From positions 1,240,001 to 1,304,000 of the forward strand of contig NZ_CP029043.1 of the NCBI RefSeq assembly GCF_003074055.1: a DNA stretch of 64,000 bases. The letters run 5' to 3'. The notes under the pieces were generated by a model, which was not told the DNA's origin, did not search any database, and saw nothing but the letters and a program-made list of their open reading frames with translations. Made by a program: the position numbers and the translations under genes. Shown in pieces: positions 45,069 to 54,013 of the stretch (position 1 is the first letter of the stretch; every line of letters begins with the position of its first letter). This stretch comes from Streptomyces nigra (GTDB taxonomy: Bacteria > Actinomycetota > Actinomycetes > Streptomycetales > Streptomycetaceae).

Positions 45069-46511
45069 TCACAGCACCTCGTCGCAGGCCGCCCGCAGCC
45101 GCCGTACGCCCTCGGTGATCTCCGCCGCGCCCGCCACCGCCGCGAAGCTCGACCGGACGTGCGCGGCCGGGGGTTCGGCGCTGAAGTACGGGCGGCCCGG
45201 GGTGAGCGCGACACCGGCGCGCAGGGCGGCCGTGGTCAGGGCGGCCTCGTCGGTGCCGTCGGGCAGGCGCAGCCACAGGTGGTAGCCGCCGGACGGGATG
45301 TGTGGGAGGGCGAGTTCGGGCAGGGTCAGGCGCAGGGCGGCGGTCATGGTGTCCCGGCGGGCCTTCAGCTCGGCGGAGACGGCCCGCAGATGCCGGGGCC
45401 AGGCGGGCGAGCCGACCAGTTCCACCGCCGCCTCCTGCAGGGGGCGCGGCACGAAGAAGCTGTCGACGACCTGGATCGCGCGCAGCCGCTCCAGTACCGG
45501 GCCACGGGCGGCGAGCGCGCCCACCCGGAAGCTCGGCGAGGTCGCCTTGGTCAGCGAGCACACATGGACGACGACCCCGTCGGGATCGTCGGCGGCCAGC
45601 GGGCGCGGCAGCGGCCCGGCGTCCTCGTGCACCAGCCGCCGTACGAAGTCGTCCTCGACGACGAAGGCGCCGGCCTCGCGGGCGATGCGCAGCACCTCGC
45701 CGCGCCGCTCGGGGGCGAGCAGTGCGCCGGTCGGGTTCTGGAACAGGGGCTGGCAGACGAACACGCGGGCGCCGGTGGCCTTGAAGGCGTCCGCGAGCAG
45801 GGCGGGCCGTACGCCGTCGGCGTCGACCGGCACCGGGACCGGACGCAGACCGGCGGCGCGGGCGATCGCCAGCATGCCGGGGTAGGTGGGCGACTCGACC
45901 AGCACGGGGGCTCCCGGGGGCGCGAGTGCCTTCAGCGCGGTCGTCAGGGCGGACTGGCCGCCGGCGGTGATCAGCACCTCGGCGGCGGTGACCGGGCCGC
46001 CGGGCCCGCCGATGCCGCGCGCGAACCAGTCGCGCAGTTCGGGCAGCCCCTCCATGGGCGGCCGTCCCCAGGCGCCGGGCCGCCGGCCGGCCCGGGACAG
46101 GGCGGCGGCCATCGCGCGCTCGGGCTGGAGCGAGGGGTGCAGATAGCCGCCGTTGAACTCGATGACGCCGTGCGAGGGGGCGGCCAGCGACACCAGCACG
46201 CCGGAGGCGTCCACCGAGCGCGGTACGAGTTCGCTCGCGCTGTCGGCGCTGAGCGTCACCTCCTGCCATGAGGTGTCCCCGGTGGCGGCGGCTCGGGCGG
46301 GGCGGTCGGCGCGGAAGGCGCCGGCGCCGGGCCGGGTGACCACGAGTCCTTCGGCGGCGAGCTGAGCGAGGGCCCTGGACACGGTCACCGGGCTCACCCG
46401 GAACCGCTCCACGAGCGCCCTGCTCGACGGGAGCTTTCCACCAGGAGAGTAGCGGTCCAGTTCTCTTCGCAACTGATTCGCCAGGTCCGCCCCACTGCTA
46501 CGCTCTTGCAT
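45069..46511 (-). CDS. MocR/PdxR-type regulator (GntR HTH with aminotransferase domain)
   Basis: A 480-residue regulator. The GntR winged helix is at about residues 25-65 (LPSSRALVERFRVSPVTVSR), followed by a fold-type-I aminotransferase-like domain with the PLP-lysine in CSLTKATSPSFRVG. Members bind PLP as an effector and often control a divergent transporter or PLP-synthesis genes. The divergent neighbour is an EamA transporter whose ATG overlaps this gene's ATG by two bases. A -10-like TATTCT lies 8 nt before the start, inside the neighbour's coding region. Confidence 0.93.
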   Translation of the reverse strand: MQERSSGADLANQLRRELDRYSPGGKLPSSRALVERFRVSPVTVSRALAQLAAEGLVVTRPGAGAFRADRPARAAATGDTSWQEVTLSADSASELVPRSVDASGVLVSLAAPSHGVIEFNGGYLHPSLQPERAMAAALSRAGRRPGAWGRPPMEGLPELRDWFARGIGGPGGPVTAAEVLITAGGQSALTTALKALAPPGAPVLVESPTYPGMLAIARAAGLRPVPVPVDADGVRPALLADAFKATGARVFVCQPLFQNPTGALLAPERRGEVLRIAREAGAFVVEDDFVRRLVHEDAGPLPRPLAADDPDGVVVHVCSLTKATSPSFRVGALAARGPVLERLRAIQVVDSFFVPRPLQEAAVELVGSPAWPRHLRAVSAELKARRDTMTAALRLTLPELALPHIPSGGYHLWLRLPDGTDEAALTTAALRAGVALTPGRPYFSAEPPAAHVRSSFAAVAGAAEITEGVRRLRAACDEVL

Positions 46512-46525
46512 GAGGACCGAGAATA
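46499..46525. promoter_or_regulatory. Interlocked divergent promoters of mocR and eamA
   Basis: Plus-strand -10 TACGCT (46499-46504) lies 5 nt before the eamA ATG at 46510 and inside mocR codons. Minus-strand -10 TATTCT (46525-46520) lies 8 nt before the mocR ATG at 46511 and inside eamA codons. Both messages would be leaderless, and the two promoters would compete. Confidence 0.6.
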
Positions 46526-47436
46526 GCGCTACCGCGCCGAACCCGATAGCAGTCAGCGGTTCCGCCGCCCCGGCCCGCCCGGCCGTGCGCGGCACGCTCC
46601 AGGCCGGCCTCGGGGTCGCGGCCTTCTCCCTGACCTTCCCGGCGACCGCGTGGGGTCTCGAGGGGTTCGGCCCGTGGTCGCTGGTGGCCGTGCGCAGTGT
46701 GCTGGCCGCGCTGATCGCGGGCGGCTTCCTGCTGGCACTGCGCGTGCCGCTGCCCGATCGCCGGCACTGGGCGGGGCTCGCGGTGGTGGCCGCGGGCGTG
46801 GTCCTCGGTTTCCCGCTGCTGACGACGCTGGCGCTGCAGACGTCGACCACCGCGCACGCCGCCGTGGTCGTCGGACTGCTGCCCCTGACGACGGCGCTGT
46901 TCTCCGCGCTGCGGGTGGGCACCCGGCCGTCGCGCACCTTCTGGCTGGCGGCGCTCGCGGGCGCCGCGGCCGTGGTCGCCTTCACCGTCCAGCAGAGCGG
47001 CGGCGCCCTCACCACCGCCGACCTGTACCTGTTCGCGGCGCTGCTGGTGTGCGCGGCCGGCTACACCGAGGGCGGGCGCCTCGCCCGGACCATGCCGGGC
47101 TGGCAGGTGACCGGCTGGGCGCTGGTGCTGTGCCTGCCGCTGGGCCTGCCCGCCGCCGCGATCGCGCTGGCGTACGAGCCCGTGCAGTGGAACGGGCACG
47201 GTGTGACCGGGCTGCTGTGGGTGGCCGCCGGTTCGCAGCTGCTCGGGCTGGTCGTCTGGTACCGGGGCATGGCCGCCATCGGCATCCCGAAGGCCAGCCA
47301 GTTGCAGCTGGCCCAGCCCCTGCTCACACTGGTGTGGTCGGTGCTCCTGCTGGGCGAGCACCTGACGGTGGCCGCCCCCCTCACGGCCGCGGCGGTGCTC
47401 GTCTGCATCGCCGTGACCCAGCGGGCACGTGGCTGA
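46510..47436 (+). CDS. EamA (DMT superfamily) transporter
   Basis: A 308-residue membrane protein with ten predicted helices in two EamA halves (for example VAVRSVLAALIAGGFLLAL, LPLTTALFSALRVGTRPS, IPKASQLQLAQPLLTLVWSV and LLLGEHLTVAAPLTAAA). It probably exports an amino acid or metabolite. Its partner is a MocR regulator, so the substrate may relate to PLP or amine metabolism. ATG 46510 overlaps the divergent regulator start; no ribosome site is present. Confidence 0.92.
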   Translation: MRTENSATAPNPIAVSGSAAPARPAVRGTLQAGLGVAAFSLTFPATAWGLEGFGPWSLVAVRSVLAALIAGGFLLALRVPLPDRRHWAGLAVVAAGVVLGFPLLTTLALQTSTTAHAAVVVGLLPLTTALFSALRVGTRPSRTFWLAALAGAAAVVAFTVQQSGGALTTADLYLFAALLVCAAGYTEGGRLARTMPGWQVTGWALVLCLPLGLPAAAIALAYEPVQWNGHGVTGLLWVAAGSQLLGLVVWYRGMAAIGIPKASQLQLAQPLLTLVWSVLLLGEHLTVAAPLTAAAVLVCIAVTQRARG

Positions 47437-47478
47437 ACGGGTCGGAGACGACCCGCCTCCCGGGCCTGCCTGGCGCCG

Positions 47479-47484
47479 TAGACT
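47479..47484 (+). promoter_or_regulatory. -10 box of the DUF1918 gene
   Basis: TAGACT matches the housekeeping TANNNT -10 and lies 48 nt before the ATG, leaving room for the GAGGAGG ribosome site. Confidence 0.45.
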
Positions 47485-47531
47485 CAAGGCCACGGACCGC
47501 TGCTCCCGCATCTGCTGAGGAGGCCCAACCT

Positions 47532-47735
47532 ATGCGCGCAACCGTGGGCGACCAGCTTGTCCAGCACGGCAGGGTGGTCGGGCAACACGACAAGGTCGGC
47601 GAGATCGTCGAGATCCTGGGCCAGGAGGGCAATCCTCCGTACCGCGTCCGCTTCGAGGACGGGCACGAGGGTGTGTGCTCCCCCGGCCCCGACACCGAGA
47701 TCCGTCACCGCCGTCACGAGGAGATGTCCCGCTGA
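47532..47735 (+). CDS. DUF1918 domain protein
   Basis: A 67-residue protein that is nearly all one small beta-barrel domain: MRATVGDQLVQHGRVVGQHD, then GEIVEILGQEGNPPYRVRF, and EDGHEGVCSPGPD at the end. DUF1918 proteins are widespread in actinobacteria and have no confirmed function. GAGGAGG lies 8 nt before ATG 47532. Transcription converges on the glycoside hydrolase-like gene. Confidence 0.9.
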   Translation: MRATVGDQLVQHGRVVGQHDKVGEIVEILGQEGNPPYRVRFEDGHEGVCSPGPDTEIRHRRHEEMSR

Positions 47736-47772
47736 TCGCGTCCACCGGCCCGGCGTGAGCCCGCCGGGCCGG

Positions 47773-49035
47773 TCAGACCGGGGGCGGCACGGGCTGCCGG
47801 TAGTGGTCCGCGACCACCCGGTCGACGGCCCCGATCCGGTCCACCGCCACGTCCTTGGCGGCGAAGAAGACGTGCCCGCGCACCTCCGGGTGCTTCTTCG
47901 CGAGCGTCAGATGCCGTGACAGCTCGGCCGGGTCCTGCCAGGCGGCGGGCTGCGCCGGGTCCCCCGCCTTGTACAGCGCCTCCCCGACGTACAGCCGTGT
48001 CCTGCTGCCCTTCGCCACCGCGGCCCACCACGGCACGAGCGTGGCGTAGTCGGCGGCGGCCAGCCCGATGTTCCAGTACAGCTGCGGGCAGATGTAGTCG
48101 ATCCACCCCTCGCGCACCCAGGTGCGGGTGTCCGCGTGCAGATCGTCGTACGTCTGCACGCCCGCCCGGGTGTCGGAGCCTCGGGAGTCGGTGGCCGCGT
48201 TGCGCCACACCCCGAACGGGCTGACGCCGAACTGCGCGGTGGGCCTGATCCGCTTGATGCCCGCGGCCATCTCCCGGATCAGCCGGTCGATGTTGTCGCG
48301 CCGCCACGCGGCCCGGACGGGGAACGCGCCGCCGTACGTGTCGTAGGCGTCGTCGTCGTCGAAGGACTGGCCGGCGACCGGGTACGGGTAGAAGTAGTCG
48401 TCGAAGTGGACGCCGTCGACCGCGTACCGTTCGACGGCGTCGAGCATCGCCTTCTGTACGAAGGCCCGCACCTCCGGCAGCCCGGGGTTGTAGTACAGCC
48501 GGCCGCCGTACGGCACCACCCAGTCGGGGTTCTGCCGGGCGGGGTGGGCGGCGACGAGCCGGCCGAGGTCGCCGTGGTTGGCGATGCGGTACGGGTTGAA
48601 CCACGCGTGCAGGTGGAGTCCCCGCTTGTGGGCCTCGGTGACGGCCGTGTCCAGCGGGTCCCAGCCGGGGTCGCGGCCCTGGGTGCCGGTGAGGACCTGC
48701 GACCAGGGCTCGTGCGGGGACGGCCACAGGGCGTCCGCGGTGGGGCGCACCTGGAAGACCACCGTGTTGAGGCGGCGCTCGACCGCCGTGTCCAGGTGGG
48801 TGAGGAGTTCGGCGCGCTGCTGCCGTGCGCTCAGCCCCGTCTTCGAGGGCCAGTCGCGGTTCGCCACGGTCGCCAGCCACATACCGCGCATCTCTCTTGA
48901 CGCGTGGCGTCGGTCACGGTCGGTCCCGCCCGCCGCGGCGGTCCCCGCCGTCAGGGCGCTCCCCGACGCCATGAGCGCCGACAGGGCGGTGACCGTGAAC
49001 GCCCGTCGTGACAGCGGTGACTTCCGGTGCAGCAT
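47773..49035 (-). CDS. Secreted GHL10 (DUF187) glycoside hydrolase-like protein
   Basis: A 420-residue exported protein. The twin-arginine signal is SRRAFTVTALSALMASGS with cleavage near TAAAGG. The GHL10 barrel then shows MRGMWLATVANRDWPSKTG, GLHLHAWFNPYRIA, YAVDGVHFDDYFYPYP and YICPQLYWNIGLAAADY. The acidic pair in HFDDYFYP is the likely active site. The family resembles YngK of Bacillus and is thought to act on cell-wall or extracellular glycans. ATG 49035 starts the signal peptide. Confidence 0.92.
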   Translation of the reverse strand: MLHRKSPLSRRAFTVTALSALMASGSALTAGTAAAGGTDRDRRHASREMRGMWLATVANRDWPSKTGLSARQQRAELLTHLDTAVERRLNTVVFQVRPTADALWPSPHEPWSQVLTGTQGRDPGWDPLDTAVTEAHKRGLHLHAWFNPYRIANHGDLGRLVAAHPARQNPDWVVPYGGRLYYNPGLPEVRAFVQKAMLDAVERYAVDGVHFDDYFYPYPVAGQSFDDDDAYDTYGGAFPVRAAWRRDNIDRLIREMAAGIKRIRPTAQFGVSPFGVWRNAATDSRGSDTRAGVQTYDDLHADTRTWVREGWIDYICPQLYWNIGLAAADYATLVPWWAAVAKGSRTRLYVGEALYKAGDPAQPAAWQDPAELSRHLTLAKKHPEVRGHVFFAAKDVAVDRIGAVDRVVADHYRQPVPPPV

Positions 49036-49235
49036 CGTCTCCGTACCTCCCGTGTGACGCGGTCAAGAACCCTCGTTTACAGAACAGATCCGGATGAACA
49101 GGACCGGTCCGGCGTCAGCCTTTCATGAGGCACCCGAACGATCGATCAAGCTGCGCCGAAGGTAACGTGCCCTTTTGGAGCAGGCGCCGAACAACGGCGG
49201 GCCTGCCGCAGTCGTGGATCAGCGAAGGGGACGAT

Positions 49236-50108
49236 GTGACCGGCATCTCCGGAGATATTGCACGCGTCGGTGTCGTGGGCTGCGGCCAGATGGGGGCGGG
49301 CATCGCCGAGGTCTGCGCCCGCTCCGGGCTGGACGTGAAGGTCGCCGAGACCACCGGCGAGGCCCTGGAGATCGGCCGGACCCGGCTGCTCAACTCCCTG
49401 GCCAAGGCCGCCGAGCGCGGCAAGATCAGCGAGGAGGAGCGGGACGCCACCGTGGCGCGGCTGTCCTTCACCACCGACCTCGGCGAGTTCGCCGACCGGG
49501 ACCTGGTGATCGAGGCCGTCGTCGAGAACGAGCAGGTGAAGACGGAGATCTTCCAGGTGCTCGACCAGGTCGTGACCCGGCCCGACGCGATCCTCGCCTC
49601 CAACACCTCCTCGATCCCGCTGGTGAAGCTGGCCGTGGCGACCTCGCGCCCGGACCAGGTGATCGGCGTCCACTTCTTCAACCCGGCGCCGGTGCAGAAG
49701 CTGGTCGAGCTGATCCCCGCGCTCACCACCTCCGAGGGGACGATCGCCCGCGCCCAGCACTTCGCCGAGAAGCTGCTGGGCAAGCACGCCATTCGCGCCC
49801 AGGACCGTTCGGGCTTCGTGGTGAACGCCCTTCTCATCCCGTATCTGCTCTCGGCGATCCGGATGTTCGAGACGGGCATCGCCAGCCGTGAGGACATCGA
49901 CAACGGCATGGAGATGGGCTGCGCCCACCCGATGGGCCCGCTGAAGCTCTCCGACCTGATCGGTCTGGACACGGTCGCGTCCGTGGCGCAGAGCATGTAC
50001 GACGAGTACAAGGAGCCCCTGTACGCCGCTCCCCCGCTGCTGCAGCGGATGGTCGACGCGGGTCGCCTGGGCCGCAAGACCGGCTCGGGCTTCTACGCCT
50101 ACGGCTGA
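49236..50108 (+). CDS. 3-hydroxybutyryl-CoA dehydrogenase
   Basis: A 290-residue enzyme. The NAD-binding loop is VGVVGCGQMGAGIAEVCARS, the catalytic region is ASNTSSIPLVKLAVA and VHFFNPAPVQKLVELIP, and the C-terminal domain is GCAHPMGPLKLSDLIGLD. It interconverts acetoacetyl-CoA and 3-hydroxybutyryl-CoA, feeding butyryl-CoA and ethylmalonyl-CoA building blocks in Streptomyces. GTG 49236 follows GAAGGGG at 5 nt; longer forms lack a ribosome site. A strong terminator follows. Confidence 0.95.
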   Translation: MTGISGDIARVGVVGCGQMGAGIAEVCARSGLDVKVAETTGEALEIGRTRLLNSLAKAAERGKISEEERDATVARLSFTTDLGEFADRDLVIEAVVENEQVKTEIFQVLDQVVTRPDAILASNTSSIPLVKLAVATSRPDQVIGVHFFNPAPVQKLVELIPALTTSEGTIARAQHFAEKLLGKHAIRAQDRSGFVVNALLIPYLLSAIRMFETGIASREDIDNGMEMGCAHPMGPLKLSDLIGLDTVASVAQSMYDEYKEPLYAAPPLLQRMVDAGRLGRKTGSGFYAYG

Positions 50109-50136
50109 TTACCGACGGTCAGATTCCGGCCGCACG

Positions 50137-50171
50137 CGCGAGCCCGGCACCGAAAAGGTGCCGGGCTCGCG
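50137..50171 (+). terminator. Terminator after 3-hydroxybutyryl-CoA dehydrogenase
   Basis: A perfect 15-bp stem (50137-50151 with 50157-50171) around the loop GAAAA, 28 nt after the stop codon. There is no T-run. Confidence 0.85.
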
Positions 50172-50300
50172 GCGTTCGCACCCGGTGTGCGCGCCGGGCC
50201 CGCATATGCCGTTCGCACACGCTCCCCACGCGTCCACCAGGCGAGTTCACTTTGCTGCGCATGCCAGGGATTGAAGACGACTACGGAAAGGAGCGGAGAC

Positions 50301-50558
50301 GTGACCGCCGATCCCGAGCATCCCGCCGTTCAGGGAGAACTCGCAGAGTTACGACGCCGGCTCGACGTCGCCTACGCCCGTGTGGAGGGCGGGCTGACTC
50401 TGCTGACGCACCGGACCGAGGAGAGCGCCAAGGAACTCGACGAGCTCGACTCCCGGATCACGACGCTGGAACACGCGCGCTGGCCGCTGCCCGCGGTCGC
50501 CGCCCTCGTCGCCGTGGGCGCGCTGATCGTGGCGATCTGGCAGGCCGTCGGACGCTGA
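50301..50558 (+). CDS. Small coiled-coil membrane-anchored protein
   Basis: An 85-residue protein. Residues 10-55 form a charged heptad-like helix (VQGELAELRRRLDVAYARVE, RTEESAKELDELDSRITTLE), and a C-terminal transmembrane helix (LPAVAALVAVGALIVAIWQ) ends two residues short of the stop. It is probably tail-anchored with the coiled coil in the cytoplasm. No family name is known. GTG 50301 is preceded by AAGGAGCGGAGA. It converges on the NUDIX gene. Confidence 0.8.
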   Translation: MTADPEHPAVQGELAELRRRLDVAYARVEGGLTLLTHRTEESAKELDELDSRITTLEHARWPLPAVAALVAVGALIVAIWQAVGR

Positions 50559-50565
50559 GGGCGTC

Positions 50566-51129
50566 CTAGGGCAGGCCCGCGCGCCGGCCGAGGACGTCCT
50601 GTCCCAGCCGGAGATGGTGCAGCAGCAGTAACGCGGCCGCCATGTTGGCGGCCGGGACCTCCCCTCGGGCGACCATGTCGGGAACGAGCTTGAGGGGGAC
50701 CCACTCCCGGCGGTCCGACTCGAAGTCGTCCACCGGATGCCCGACGTACTCGCCCTCCTCGGCCCAGTAGATGTGGTGCCGGGCGTCGGTGAGCCCGTTG
50801 GACGGCTCCACGCTCATCAGGTGGTGCAGGGGTCCCGGCCGCCAGCCGGTCTCCTCCTCCAGTTCGCGGGCGGCGGCGCCGGCGATGTCCTCGCCGTCCT
50901 CCACGACGCCCGCCGCGAGTTCCCACCCCCAGCTGTCGGTGATGAAGCGGTGGCGCCAGAGCAGGAGGACCTCGTTGGCCTCGTTGACCACGGTGGCCAC
51001 GGCGACCGGCCGCAGCCGTATCAGGAAGTGGTCCAGGTGCCGGCCGTCGGGCAGTTCCACGTCTGCCAGATTGACGGTGAACCAGCGGTTTTCATACACA
51101 GTTTGTTCGTTCTGTTTCGTCCACTGCAC
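50566..51129 (-). CDS. NUDIX hydrolase (ADP-ribose pyrophosphatase-like)
   Basis: A 187-residue NUDIX protein. The NUDIX box is complete: G at the start of GVVEDGEDIAGAAARELEEE followed by TGW, with the REL-EE metal ligands. The N-terminal strands (VYENRWFTVNLADVELPDG) and YWAEEGEYVG resemble the ADP-ribose/ADP-sugar pyrophosphatase group. The substrate is inferred only. GTG 51129 follows GGAAGG. Confidence 0.92.
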   Translation of the reverse strand: MQWTKQNEQTVYENRWFTVNLADVELPDGRHLDHFLIRLRPVAVATVVNEANEVLLLWRHRFITDSWGWELAAGVVEDGEDIAGAAARELEEETGWRPGPLHHLMSVEPSNGLTDARHHIYWAEEGEYVGHPVDDFESDRREWVPLKLVPDMVARGEVPAANMAAALLLLHHLRLGQDVLGRRAGLP

Positions 51130-51204
51130 GGTTCTGCCACCTTCCGTCGAGTAAGTGGCAATATCGCAGCAGCGAGCCGTAGTTGTCGGAGAGCGGAGAA
51201 GCGT

Positions 51205-52545
51205 CTAGAGCGGTACGCGCAGTGCTCCGTCGATCAGCGCGGCCGCCTCGGCGGTCCCCGCGCAACCACTGCGCACCAGGTTCTCGCGCACCGCCCGCAG
51301 TCTGTCGCGCAGCCGCTGGGACTCCATTCCCCGCGCCTGTTCGGCCATCTGCACGGCGATGGCCACCGCGTTGTCCGCGTTGCCCTGACGCAGTTCGATC
51401 GTGCTGAGCATGGCCAGCCGGTGCACCCGGCCCCGGTCGTGCGCAGGGTTGTCCACGGCCGCCGCGGCGTGCTCGCGCGCGGCCGCGACCTCCCCGAGGC
51501 TCAGCAGAGCCTCCGCCACCTGGACGTTGACGAGGCCCGGCTGGACATAGCCGGTCTCGTCGGGTTCGTAGCCGCGCCGGATGCGTTCGGCGGCCTCCTC
51601 GGCACGCCGGATGCAGGACAGCGCGCTGGTTCCGTCACCGAGATGGGCGTACGCCTTCGCCTGCATCGCGTACAGATCCGAGGCGAGCGCCGGGGTGATG
51701 TGCTTGCCGGCGGCCCGCAGCGCGGCCTCGGCGAAGGCGACCGCCTGCCGGAACTCCCGCATGAACAGCGCCTGGTTGACGAGCAGCGCGATCACATAGG
51801 CGCCGAGTCCCCGGTCCCCGCTGGCCTTCGCTAGCCGCAACGCCTGGTGGAAGTAGCGCTGCGCCAGCCCGTGCGCGTCCGAGTCGTACGCGCAGATCCC
51901 CGCGATGGCCACCAACCCGCCGGTGGCGCGGTGCAGCTGACGCCCCGTCGCGTCGGTGTAGCTGCCGCGCAGCAGCGGGGCGGCCTCCGCGTTGAGGAAG
52001 CCGACGATCCGGGTGCGGGTCGCCATGCCGCCCGCCTTGCGGTACATCTGCTCGTAGTGGGCGCGCGCGGACCGCAGCATCTCGATGTCGGCGGCGGTGA
52101 CCCGGTGCCGGCCGCCGCGTGAGACGTCGACGTCCTCGGGCGGGTTCTCCCACTCCCACACGGGCATGACGGCGGGCGTGCCGGTGACCGCGGGGGCACC
52201 CAGGATGTGCGGGCGCTGCTGCTCGTCGGAGCGCCACAGGGCGGTGGCCCGCTCCACGAAGCCGGACAGCGAGGTGGTGTGCGGGGACGACTGCTCGCCC
52301 GGCACCCCGAGCCCGATGTCGTCGAGGGTGACGGTGCGGTGCAGCCGGGCGGCGAGCACCTCGCAGATCAGGTCGGGGACCTGGCCGCGTGGCCGCTGTC
52401 CCTTCAACCACCGGGCGACGGCGGTGTGTTCGTATCTCAGTGCGAGCCCGCGCGCCCGTCCCGCCTGGTTCACATGTGCGGCAAGCCCCGCGTGCGAGAT
52501 CCCCGCCTCGTCGAGGATCGCGTCGAGCAGAGTGTTGGGCTGCAT
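51205..52545 (-). CDS. TPR-containing regulator (NsdA-like)
   Basis: A 446-residue protein. The N-terminal 75 residues resemble a helix-turn-helix (LLDAILDEAGISHAGLAAHV, YEHTAVARWLKGQRPRGQVP). The rest is helical repeats of TPR type (GLAQRYFHQALRLAKASGDR, AVAFAEAALRAAGKHITPAL, DLYAMQAKAYAHLGDGTSAL). The architecture matches NsdA, a negative regulator of sporulation and antibiotics in S. coelicolor, and its paralogues. Which paralogue this is cannot be told. ATG 52545 follows GGGGGG at 5 nt. Confidence 0.88.
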   Translation of the reverse strand: MQPNTLLDAILDEAGISHAGLAAHVNQAGRARGLALRYEHTAVARWLKGQRPRGQVPDLICEVLAARLHRTVTLDDIGLGVPGEQSSPHTTSLSGFVERATALWRSDEQQRPHILGAPAVTGTPAVMPVWEWENPPEDVDVSRGGRHRVTAADIEMLRSARAHYEQMYRKAGGMATRTRIVGFLNAEAAPLLRGSYTDATGRQLHRATGGLVAIAGICAYDSDAHGLAQRYFHQALRLAKASGDRGLGAYVIALLVNQALFMREFRQAVAFAEAALRAAGKHITPALASDLYAMQAKAYAHLGDGTSALSCIRRAEEAAERIRRGYEPDETGYVQPGLVNVQVAEALLSLGEVAAAREHAAAAVDNPAHDRGRVHRLAMLSTIELRQGNADNAVAIAVQMAEQARGMESQRLRDRLRAVRENLVRSGCAGTAEAAALIDGALRVPL

Positions 52546-52804
52546 GGATGCCCCCCGGGTGCCTCGGTGCCGACAGAGTAGTGCGAACCGGTTCACACGG
52601 GGTGTGAACGGAGTGCGCGAATCCGTAGGGTGCGCGCGCTGTCGCGGAGAGTGTCCTGCCGGTTGACTGAAATGCCTCGCAAGAGGCCGGCCGGGCCGCC
52701 GGCTCCCCCTCGTACAGTGCGGCGGCCCGCTTCCGCGCCGTCCGCCCGGCTGCCTGCCCGACACTCCGTGGCGGGGCGGACGGCGCCGCCGACGACCGGG
52801 CGGG

Positions 52805-53848
52805 TCAGCCGGCGGACGGCCGGGTGCCGGGCGCGGCGCCGCCCTGGTCGGAGGCCTGTGCCGCCAGGGGTCCGCAGGTCACCCGCGCACGGTCGTTGCG
52901 CAGGACGACGAGGGCGACGTCGTCCGCCGGGCGGCCTCTGGTGTGCCGCAGCAGGGCGGAGAAGAGGAGGCGCAGGGTGGTCTCGGGTGCGGCCGGGAGT
53001 CGGTCCACCAGTGCGGCCATGGTCGCCCGGAGCGGAAAGAACCGGCCGGCGGGGTCCCGGGCGTCCTCGACGCCGTCGGTGTGGAGGACGAGCACGTCGC
53101 CCGGCAGGAACACACCGCACCGCAGGGGGGTCAGATCGACCGGCAGCGGGAACGGGCCGACCGGCGGCAGCGGATCGGCCCGCGCCAGGGGCTCGACGCC
53201 GCCGTCGCACAGCAGAAAGGGCCAGGGATGCCCGCAGTTGAGGGCGGTGATCCCGCCGTCCGGGGCGATCTCCAGGAGCAGCGCGGTGACGAAGTCCTCC
53301 GCGGAGTCGTCGTGGGCGCCCCGCTCGCCCAGGTGCCGGGCCAGGGCCCGGTCGAGCCGGCGCAGCACCCCGCCGAGTTCGGGCTCGTCGTGCGCCGCCT
53401 CGCGGAAGCTGCCGAGGACCGCCGCGACGGTGCCGAGGGCGCCGATGCCATGGCCGCGGACGTCCCCGATGAGCACCCGGAGTCCGTACTCGGTGGCGAC
53501 GACCTCGTACAGGTCGCCGCCGACCCGGGCGCCCCGGTCGGCGGACAGCTGGGCGGCGGCGATCCGCACGCCGTCGACACGGGCGGGCGGCGGGCGCAGC
53601 AGCACGCTCTGCGCGGCACCGGCGACCGTCCGGGCCCGCCGCAGCTCGCGCAGCAGGGTGCGCCGCGTGTGGAGGAGGAGGCCGGCGCCCACGGCGAGGA
53701 GCAGGGCACCGGAGACGACACGGGCGCAGACGCCTTCGCGTTGCGCGAGCGGACAGGTCAGTTGGTAGGCGAGCACCGTGGCGCCCCAGGCCGTGGGCGT
53801 CCCGATCGCCAGTGCCTTGCGGGGAACCCGAGCCGTGATGCGGAACAT
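52805..53848 (-). CDS. Membrane PP2C-type phosphatase (SpoIIE/RsbU family)
   Basis: A 347-residue protein with two N-terminal transmembrane helices (LAIGTPTAWGATVLAYQLT and VVSGALLLAVGAGLLLH), a short linker and a SpoIIE-type phosphatase domain. The metal aspartates are in GGDLYEVVATEYG and VLIGDVRGHGIGALGTVAAV, and VLVLHTDGVEDARD and ADDVALVVLRND follow. Such enzymes dephosphorylate anti-anti-sigma factors; no partner is adjacent. ATG 53848 is chosen by the membrane topology; a longer frame from 53962 would cross the pheT terminator. Confidence 0.9.
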   Translation of the reverse strand: MFRITARVPRKALAIGTPTAWGATVLAYQLTCPLAQREGVCARVVSGALLLAVGAGLLLHTRRTLLRELRRARTVAGAAQSVLLRPPPARVDGVRIAAAQLSADRGARVGGDLYEVVATEYGLRVLIGDVRGHGIGALGTVAAVLGSFREAAHDEPELGGVLRRLDRALARHLGERGAHDDSAEDFVTALLLEIAPDGGITALNCGHPWPFLLCDGGVEPLARADPLPPVGPFPLPVDLTPLRCGVFLPGDVLVLHTDGVEDARDPAGRFFPLRATMAALVDRLPAAPETTLRLLFSALLRHTRGRPADDVALVVLRNDRARVTCGPLAAQASDQGGAAPGTRPSAG

Positions 53849-53881
53849 GCCGATGGCCCCCCAGGAAAGGCCCTGACGACG

Positions 53882-53919
53882 CAGAATCGGACCGGCCTCG
53901 AAAGGCCGGTCCGATTCTG
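53882..53919 (-). terminator. Terminator of the pheS-pheT operon
   Basis: A perfect 17-bp stem (53882-53898 with 53903-53919) closed by a 4-nt loop lies 95 nt after the pheT stop. There is no T-run, but the stem is among the strongest in the window. Confidence 0.85.
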
Positions 53920-54013
53920 TCGGCAGATGCCCCGGTAGGTCGAGATCGCCCAGGGAAGTCACCCTATCGAGTGAGGTGACTTCCGGGCGCCTCTCCGGGG
54001 GCGCGCGGAGCCG

